A stretch of DNA of 20,549 nt, taken from DASRHK01 sp035650495. GTDB lineage: Bacteria; Pseudomonadota; Gammaproteobacteria; Nevskiales; Nevskiaceae. Below the pieces are notes generated by a model. The model was not told where the DNA came from, made no database searches, and worked only from the letters and a program-made list of their open reading frames with translations. The stretch spans positions 1 to 20,549 of the forward strand of contig DASRHK010000181.1 in assembly GCA_035650495.1 (NCBI GenBank), written 5' to 3'. Below, in pieces: positions 15,496 through 20,549 of the stretch (within the stretch, counting starts at the first letter, position 1; each line of letters opens with the position of its first letter). Made by a program: the position numbers and the translations under genes.

Positions 15496-16131
15496 ATGGC
15501 TTATCGACGCTCAGCGCTGATGGAGGAACGCCTCGCCGGCAACCGCGAGCGCATCCTCGCCGCTGCGCGCCGTCTGGTCGCCGAAGGCGGGCTGCGCGAA
15601 GCCCAGATCGCCGCGGTGGCGTCGGCTGCGGGCGTGTCGGCCGGCCTGATCTATCGCTACTTCAAGAGCAAGGGCGAGCTGTTCGTCGAGGTGCTCGACT
15701 TCGCGGTGAAGCACGAGATCGAGATCCTCACGGCGATCGTGAAAGGACCGGGTTCGGCGCGCGATCGTCTGCACGCCGCGGTCGAATCCTTCACGCGGCG
15801 CGCGCTCGAGGGCCCCAACCTCGCCTACGCGTTCATCGCCGAGCCTGCCGAAGCCGAGGTCGATCGCGCCCGTATCCGCGCGCGCAAGAAATTCGGCGAT
15901 CTGTTCAAGGCGATCCTCAAGGAAGGCATTGCGGCAGGCGAATTCGCGCAACAGGACATCGACATCACGGCCGCGTGCATCGTCGGCGCTTACACCGAGG
16001 CGCTGGTCGGGCCGATCGGGCCGTCGCGCACCGGCGCGAAGGATCGCGAGAAGCTGATCACGTCGATCAGCGAGTTCTGCGTGCGCGCGGTGAGCGAATC
16101 GGCGTCACCGCAACGCAAGCGCGCCAGCTAA
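15496..16131 (+). CDS. TetR-family transcriptional regulator
   Basis: A 211-residue TetR protein: N-terminal ERILAAARRLVAEGG, helix-turn-helix in AQIAAVASAAGVSAGLIYRYFKSKGELF (about 36-65), then an all-helical ligand domain. ATG 15496 is used rather than an in-frame TTG at 15493; no good ribosome-binding site is seen, and an ATG at 15520 is possible. Divergence from the carboxylase operon suggests it represses that operon and responds to an acyl-CoA, as AtuR does in Pseudomonas; the ligand cannot be read. Its stop overlaps the convergent hypothetical gene by 4 bases. By position it is an atuR candidate, but no symbol is given because TetR ligand domains are too divergent to name by eye. Confidence 0.88.
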   Translation: MAYRRSALMEERLAGNRERILAAARRLVAEGGLREAQIAAVASAAGVSAGLIYRYFKSKGELFVEVLDFAVKHEIEILTAIVKGPGSARDRLHAAVESFTRRALEGPNLAYAFIAEPAEAEVDRARIRARKKFGDLFKAILKEGIAAGEFAQQDIDITAACIVGAYTEALVGPIGPSRTGAKDREKLITSISEFCVRAVSESASPQRKRAS

Positions 16132-16730
16132 GGCGACGAGCAGTCGAGGACGCTTGGCGGCGGATCGCCCTGGTGCGGCGGGATGTTGGAGCCGCTGATG
16201 ACGTTGCAGTTGGTGCTGCCGCCGCCGTTGTTGTTGGAGTCGCCATTGCCGACCTGCGAGCCCAGGTCATCCATCATGTGTGCGCCCATGGCCGCCAGCG
16301 CCGCGCCGGCAGCGACGACGCTGCCCGCGGTCCACCAGATCCACTTGTGCTGCCACCAGCGCATCTCGCCGGTTTCGTTGAGGCGCTGCGAATCGACGAG
16401 CATGTCGCGGCCGAGCACGTTCGCGACGTCGACGCCGCGGCGGCTGGCGCCGAGCTCGAAGACCTTCACCAGCGGCACGCCCGCTGCGGCCGTGAGGTCG
16501 GCGGAGCTGCCCGAATCCAGCGCGGCGCGCACGAGCTCGGGGTCGCGCTGAAAGCGAAGCGAGCGCACGTCGAACAACGCGGTGACGTGGGTCGACTGCT
16601 CGCTGCGAGCGCCGAACTGCAATCGCAAGGTGAGATTCGGCGTCAGGTCATTGGCCAACATCGGATCGGCCATCGCCGTCGCGGACGTCAGGCAAGCCGC
16701 GAGCGCGGCCACAGTGCAACGCTTGATCAT
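16128..16730 (-). CDS. Hypothetical exported or membrane protein
   Basis: A 200-residue protein not assigned to any family. It has a signal peptide (MIKRCTVAALAACLTSA start, likely cut after AMA at 21), a segment of alternating hydrophobic and polar residues (LTLRLQFGARS, HVTALFDVRSLRF), a tryptophan-rich hydrophobic helix at about 126-150 (WWQHKWIWW then Ala/Gly-rich), and a low-complexity tail with Asn/Gly repeats and two cysteines (175 and 197) that could form a disulfide. The start is supported by GGGGGG 5 bases upstream. It is 59 bp downstream of the PAS-GAF gene on the same strand and overlaps the convergent TetR gene by 4 bp. A cell-envelope location is likely; function unknown. Confidence 0.75.
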   Translation of the reverse strand: MIKRCTVAALAACLTSATAMADPMLANDLTPNLTLRLQFGARSEQSTHVTALFDVRSLRFQRDPELVRAALDSGSSADLTAAAGVPLVKVFELGASRRGVDVANVLGRDMLVDSQRLNETGEMRWWQHKWIWWTAGSVVAAGAALAAMGAHMMDDLGSQVGNGDSNNNGGGSTNCNVISGSNIPPHQGDPPPSVLDCSSP

Positions 16731-16757
16731 GGTTCCCCCCGGAATCGTCGATCGTCG

Positions 16758-16773
16758 CCGGCATCCATGCCGG
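16758..16773. repeat. Perfect hairpin palindrome
   Basis: CCGGCAT and ATGCCGG flank a 2-base loop, giving a 7-bp stem. It lies in the 59-bp gap between the PAS-GAF stop (16790) and the hypothetical gene start. No T-run follows in either direction, so it is more like a REP-type or mRNA-stabilising hairpin than an intrinsic terminator. Confidence 0.5.
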
Positions 16774-16789
16774 TCTTCTGCCGAACATT

Positions 16790-18154
16790 CTATAGGGGGT
16801 CGTGCCCGCTGTGCCTCGCCCGCAACGCGCGCAGGCCATAGGCCACATCCGCGGCGAGCTGCTCGAGCAGCGCCACCTCCTCCGCGTCGAACGCATCGGG
16901 CTCCGTCGAATAGATGTTCAGCGCGCCGAGCGGCTTCCCTGCGTCGGGCAGCGGCAACGCGATCGACGATGCGAAGCCGTGCTCGATGGCGTCCAGTCGC
17001 CAGGGCTCGAAACGCGGGTCGGTGGCGATGTGTTGGGCAATCTGCGGCCGCCCCGTGCGGATCGCAGTTCCGGTCGGACCTTTTCCGCGCTCGCCTTCCG
17101 ACCATTCGACCTTGAGGTTGGCGAGATAGCTTTCGTCGGTTCCGGCACACGCCACCGGCATGACGGATCGATGCACATCGGGCTGGGCGAGTCCGATCCA
17201 GGCGAGTCGATAGCCGCCGATGCGCACGAGCACGTTGCAGATCTCTCCGAGCACGCCGGATTCGCCATCCGCGTGAACGAGCGCAGCGTTCGCCGCGCCG
17301 AGCGCCGCCAGCGCACGCACATGGCGCTCGCGCTCGCTGACGTCGCGGATGGTCAGCACGATGCCGTCGATCTGCGGTGATCCCAAGAGATTGCGGCACG
17401 CGCCCTCGATCGCTCGCCACTTGCCGCTCTTGTGCAGGAAGCGGACGGTGCTGCGGCGCGGGTTGTCGGGCTCCCGCCGGAGCAGATCCAGGCAGTGCTC
17501 GACCTTGGACACGTCGTCCGCGTGGATGAATTCGAGCAGCCGCTTGCCGACGATCTCGGCAGGCTCGTGGCCGGCGATGGCCCGGATCGCCGGACTCATG
17601 TAGCGGATGCAACCGTCCGCTCCAATGATGGCGATGGCGTCGGAGGCATCTTCGATCAGGCGACGGAAGCGCTCTTCACTGTGGGCCAGCGCCTGTTCTG
17701 CCTTGCGCCGCTCGATCACGGCGCGCGCACGCTCCACCGCGCTGCGGATGGCCGTCGCAAGCCGGGCCGGATGCTCCTTCAGTACATAGTCCGCCGCACC
17801 GGCCTTCATCAGAGCCACGGCCGCTTCATCACCGAGCGACTCGGTCACGAACACCGCCGGAATGTGTGGCAAGCGTTCGTGGAGACACTGCAGCGCGCTG
17901 GCACCGTCCCACTGCCGCAGCTTGGACTCGAGGAGGACCACGTCGGGCGGCGACCGCGCGATTTCCTGGATGAAGGTCGCTCGTGTCTGGACGCGCTTGA
18001 TCAGGAATTCGATGCCGGCTTCGCGTAACGCGCGGGCGACGAGCTCGACCGACGCCGGCGCGTCGTCGAGAAGCAGGACGCGCAGCCTGTCCTTGGGTCC
18101 GTCCGGCGCCGCCAGACGGACAGTCCCGGGATTGGAGTGAACGTCGATCGGCAT
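16790..18154 (-). CDS. Receiver-PAS-GAF signalling protein without an output domain
   Basis: A 454-residue protein. Residues about 24-140 are a receiver-like domain with the acidic pair Asp30-Asp31, conserved Thr104 and Lys126, but the phosphoacceptor position is Glu76 (DVVLLESKL) instead of Asp. A PAS domain follows (about 155-275; SEERFRRLIEDASDAI through VLTIRDVSERE), then a GAF domain (about 290-445; AWIGLAQPD, GPTGTAIRTG, SSIALPLPD, LGALNIYS). It ends 12 residues after the GAF domain, with no histidine kinase, GGDEF, EAL or DNA-binding domain. It probably senses a ligand or partner and works by protein-protein contact. ATG 18154 has AAGGGCGG upstream. Not coupled to its neighbours. Confidence 0.88.
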   Translation of the reverse strand: MPIDVHSNPGTVRLAAPDGPKDRLRVLLLDDAPASVELVARALREAGIEFLIKRVQTRATFIQEIARSPPDVVLLESKLRQWDGASALQCLHERLPHIPAVFVTESLGDEAAVALMKAGAADYVLKEHPARLATAIRSAVERARAVIERRKAEQALAHSEERFRRLIEDASDAIAIIGADGCIRYMSPAIRAIAGHEPAEIVGKRLLEFIHADDVSKVEHCLDLLRREPDNPRRSTVRFLHKSGKWRAIEGACRNLLGSPQIDGIVLTIRDVSERERHVRALAALGAANAALVHADGESGVLGEICNVLVRIGGYRLAWIGLAQPDVHRSVMPVACAGTDESYLANLKVEWSEGERGKGPTGTAIRTGRPQIAQHIATDPRFEPWRLDAIEHGFASSIALPLPDAGKPLGALNIYSTEPDAFDAEEVALLEQLAADVAYGLRALRARHSGHDPL

Positions 18155-18233
18155 GACCGCCCTTCTCGAATCCGCGTGTGAGTCACGTCAACGAGAGCGT
18201 GCAGCGCGCCCCGTCGAGGCGCATTGACCTACG

Positions 18234-18686
18234 TCATTGCGGCCGTGCTTTGCGTCCTGCGTGATCCACCGCGAGCCCCGCCGCGCCGGCCGTGAGCCTG
18301 GCGCGGAAATCGTCGGTCAGCGCCTTCTTCGCGAGCGTGTGGGTGTCGACCATCACGTAGACCGTCTCGGCGCTGGTGATGACGGTGGGCTGACCGTCGA
18401 TGCGGAACTCGAACGCGAGCGAGAACGACGTGTTGCCCAGTTGCGCGGCCTTCACCGAGATCTCCAGGACCTGATCGAAGCGCGCCGGCGCCTTCCACTG
18501 GAGGGTCTGCTTGACCAGCTGATAGTCGAGATCGCCGCTGACGAGCGCTTCGCCGAAGCCGAGCGCGCGCAGGAATTCCGTCGCGGCGAGATCGACGTAG
18601 TCTGCATAGCGCGCGTTGAACACGACTTTCTGCGCGTCGCACTCGCCGTAGCGCACCCGCAGGTAGTAACGGAACGCGTCGGACAT
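18234..18686 (-). CDS. Hotdog-fold acyl-CoA thioesterase (4HBT/YbgC type)
   Basis: A 150-residue single hotdog domain. The signature YGECDAQKVVFNARYADYVDLA matches the 4-hydroxybenzoyl-CoA thioesterase family block around its catalytic Asp (Asp17), and the later strands (WKAPARFDQVLEI, FSLAFEF) fit the fold. It would hydrolyse an acyl-CoA to the free acid and CoA. It lies 4 bases downstream of the SDR stop on the same strand. In this context it could release free acids from overloaded CoA pools; the substrate is not readable. Confidence 0.87.
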   Translation of the reverse strand: MSDAFRYYLRVRYGECDAQKVVFNARYADYVDLAATEFLRALGFGEALVSGDLDYQLVKQTLQWKAPARFDQVLEISVKAAQLGNTSFSLAFEFRIDGQPTVITSAETVYVMVDTHTLAKKALTDDFRARLTAGAAGLAVDHAGRKARPQ

Positions 18687-18690
18687 CGCG

Positions 18691-19554
18691 TCAGCCGACG
18701 GCCTTGGGCTTCACTGCACGATGGAATCCGGTGAACGGCTTGGACTTGTTGTGATCCTGCAGCGGGAACACGCGCCAGTTGCGCGAAGCGGCGCCGTCGA
18801 TGTTGATGCACGCGCCGCTGATGAACGCTGCGGCGGGCGTCAGCAGGAATACGATCGCTGCGCTGACCTCGGCTTCTTCGGCCATGCGCTTCAGCGGCAC
18901 CGAATTCTTCAGCCGCGGGATCACTTCCTTCGCGAACACCGGATCGTATTGATCCATGCCCGAGGACGCGACCCAGCCTGGCGCGACCGCGTTGACGCGC
19001 ACGCCGGAGACCGCCCACTCCACCGCCGCGGTCTCGGTGAAATTCAGCATGCCCGCGCGCGCGGCGCCGCTGTGTCCCATGCCCGGCATGCCGCCCCACA
19101 TGTCGGCGAGCATGTTCACGATCGCGCCGCCGTTCTTCTTCATGCACTGCGTGTAGAGCTCGCGTGCCATGAGGAAGCCGCCGGTGAGGTTGTTGGTGAC
19201 GACGGCGTCCCAGCCTTTCTTGGAGATCGCGAACAGCGGCGACGGGAACTGTCCGCCGGCGTTGTTCACGAGTCCGTGGATCGTGCCGTGATCGGCGAGC
19301 ATCTGCTTCACGTTCGCCTTCACCGCGTCCTCGTCGCGGATGTCGAATGCGTACGCGACGGCGACGCCGCCGTCTTCCTTGATCTCGGCGTGCACCTTGT
19401 CGAGCTTGTCCTGCTTGCGCCCGGTGATGATCACTTTGGCGCCGAGGCTCGCGAGCTCGTGCGCCGTGCAGCGCCCGATGCCGGAGCCGCCGCCGGTGAC
19501 GACGATCGTCTGGTCCTTGAAGAGATCGGGCTTGAAGACGGATTGGTAGCTCAT
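18691..19554 (-). CDS. atuG: Short-chain dehydrogenase/reductase, AtuG-like or PECR-like
   Basis: A 287-residue SDR. The Rossmann motif GGGSGIG (21-27) and NNAG (97-100) are intact. At the catalytic region the sequence is GMGHSGAARAGMLNFTE, where the usual YxxxK is Ser162 and Arg166. This block and the following AAVEWAVSGVRVNAVAPG resemble peroxisomal trans-2-enoyl-CoA reductase (PECR), which has HSGAARAG in the same place. Proteins of this type include the AtuG/AtuB enzymes of terpene catabolism; the symbol is given as the best context-supported name only. ATG 19554 overlaps the acyltransferase stop (ATGA). The NADP preference is not certain. Confidence 0.72.
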   Translation of the reverse strand: MSYQSVFKPDLFKDQTIVVTGGGSGIGRCTAHELASLGAKVIITGRKQDKLDKVHAEIKEDGGVAVAYAFDIRDEDAVKANVKQMLADHGTIHGLVNNAGGQFPSPLFAISKKGWDAVVTNNLTGGFLMARELYTQCMKKNGGAIVNMLADMWGGMPGMGHSGAARAGMLNFTETAAVEWAVSGVRVNAVAPGWVASSGMDQYDPVFAKEVIPRLKNSVPLKRMAEEAEVSAAIVFLLTPAAAFISGACINIDGAASRNWRVFPLQDHNKSKPFTGFHRAVKPKAVG

Positions 19555-20549
19555 GTCTTGTACGAGAATTTTTCGCGCTTGATGCGCATGATCGGGTACT
19601 CGAGGTAGGTCCAGGAGCAGTACGACATCACGAACACGACGGCGACCGCGAGCAGCAGCGTCGGCTGGCCGCGGAACGCCGGAAAGTGATCGTTGATCGC
19701 GCGGCCGAGGAAATACACGACCGGCAGATGGAACATGTAGAGCGAGTAGCTCATGTTCCCGAGCAGCACCAGCAGGCGATGGCGCAGCCACGCCATGAGC
19801 CGATGGCCGGAGAACTCGCCGACGAGTCCGACCATGCCGAAGTAGAGCAGCGAGAAGAGGAACACCGGCGAGCTGCGATCGAGGTTCGCGGTCTCGAAGT
19901 CGAGATTCCATCCCGCGACCAGATACGGGAGCAAAGCGCCGGTGCCGACGATCATCGAGCACACGAGGAGGAAGCGCCAGTTCCGGCGGCTGACCTGCGG
20001 ATTGAGCTCGAAGTGGCGCCGCACGTAGGCGAGGATGATGCCGAACAGCAGGCCGTCGATGCGCGTGAGCAGGATCGCCGGATTGAATCCGTAATAGCGC
20101 GCGGCGTAGCCGGCGATGAACAGCGGCACGATGAACAGCATCGCGGTGCGGAAGCGCGGGCGGAAGATCAGGAACGACAGCGGCCACAGGAGATAGAACT
20201 GCTCTTCGACCGCGAGCGACCACGAGTGCCAGAAGATCGGCACGTAGGCGAAGATGCCGTCCCACGGGCGGACGTAGAAATCCGTGAACTGCAGGAAGAA
20301 GAAATACAGCGGCACGCCGCTCGGCCGGCCGTCGAGCTCGAAGCCGCACGAGAACGCGCTGCACGCGCCGAGCACCGCGAGCAGGCTCACGAAGTAGAGC
20401 GGCCAGACGCGCAAGGTTCGCCGCACGTAGAAGTTGCGGACGAACTTCAGGTTGCCCTTGCCCTCGAGCAGGATCGTGGTGATCAGGTAGCCCGAGAGCA
20501 CGAAGAAGAACTCAAGCAGCGTCCAGCCCCAGAACAGGTGGAACGGCTC
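19551..20549 (-). CDS. Acyltransferase-3 membrane protein (OafA/YrhL-like), 5' end outside the window
   Basis: The frame is open to the window edge, so the N-terminus (first transmembrane helix with the catalytic His) is missing; the first visible residues are EPFHLFWGWTLL. Features of the family follow: FFFVLSGYLITTILL, VRRTLRVWPLYFVSLL (the RxxR(Y/W)xP motif), HSWSLAVEEQFYLLWPL (the SLxxEExFYLxxP motif, present in full), then several further hydrophobic helices. It likely O-acetylates or otherwise acylates a surface sugar at the inner membrane. Its stop overlaps the SDR start (TGA within ATGA at 19551-19554), so the two are co-translated although their functions look unrelated. Confidence 0.9.
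   Translation of the reverse strand, partial: EPFHLFWGWTLLEFFFVLSGYLITTILLEGKGNLKFVRNFYVRRTLRVWPLYFVSLLAVLGACSAFSCGFELDGRPSGVPLYFFFLQFTDFYVRPWDGIFAYVPIFWHSWSLAVEEQFYLLWPLSFLIFRPRFRTAMLFIVPLFIAGYAARYYGFNPAILLTRIDGLLFGIILAYVRRHFELNPQVSRRNWRFLLVCSMIVGTGALLPYLVAGWNLDFETANLDRSSPVFLFSLLYFGMVGLVGEFSGHRLMAWLRHRLLVLLGNMSYSLYMFHLPVVYFLGRAINDHFPAFRGQPTLLLAVAVVFVMSYCSWTYLEYPIMRIKREKFSYKT

Noticed and set aside
18155..18233. Terminator for the thioesterase gene (GCGCC and GGCGC around a 7-base loop near 18212-18228)
   Set aside because: The stem is only 5 bp and no T-run follows on either strand.
1..20549. tRNA or rRNA genes, CRISPR arrays, insertion sequences, phage genes
   Set aside because: No cloverleaf, repeat-spacer pattern, transposase or integrase frame was found.

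Overview
The window is GC-rich, gene-dense bacterial DNA (one 60-base line sampled in each area gave about 70% GC in the core and about 57% in the surface-polysaccharide pair). It encodes Gram-negative envelope proteins: tandem OmpA-family porins, an M23 lipoprotein, and GT2, GT61 and acyltransferase-3 enzymes. Gene content fits a soil- or water-type proteobacterium, probably gamma or beta. This is inferred from family content, with no rRNA or other marker to confirm it.

Layout. (1) 3-1127: 3' part of a membrane GT2 glycosyltransferase, followed by a 191-bp gap holding a REP-like palindrome and a minus-strand terminator. (2) 1319-4235: divergent acyl-CoA synthetase and acyl-CoA dehydrogenase. 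(3) 4262-5687: convergent pair of lower GC, an RmlC-like cupin and a GT61 enzyme. (4) 5713-9177: M23 lipoprotein divergent from two translationally coupled OmpA-like porins that end in a strong, probably bidirectional terminator. (5) 9224-15388, minus strand: a tightly overlapped five-gene operon of carboxyltransferase beta, acyl-CoA dehydrogenase, enoyl-CoA hydratase, GNAT acetyltransferase and biotin carboxylase alpha, with a divergent TetR regulator at 15496-16131. (6) 16128-18154: a secreted or membrane hypothetical protein and a receiver-PAS-GAF protein. (7) 18234-20549, minus strand: acyltransferase-3 (cut by the window edge), SDR and hotdog thioesterase, with overlapping or nearly touching ends.

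The main system is region 5. The order carboxyltransferase-dehydrogenase-hydratase-biotin subunit, the divergent TetR regulator and a nearby SDR resemble the acyclic terpene utilisation genes (atuC-D-E-F, atuR, atuG) rather than the leucine liu genes, which run liuA-B-C-D under a MerR regulator. The model is that citronellyl-CoA-like substrates are desaturated, carboxylated by a biotin enzyme at the branch methyl, hydrated, and passed to beta-oxidation; the ligase and dehydrogenase of region 2 could feed in or finish the route. The unexpected parts are a GNAT gene coupled by 4-base overlaps on both sides inside the operon, and an acyltransferase-3 gene coupled to the atuG-like SDR. Gene symbols are given with -like confidence only; no database search was possible.
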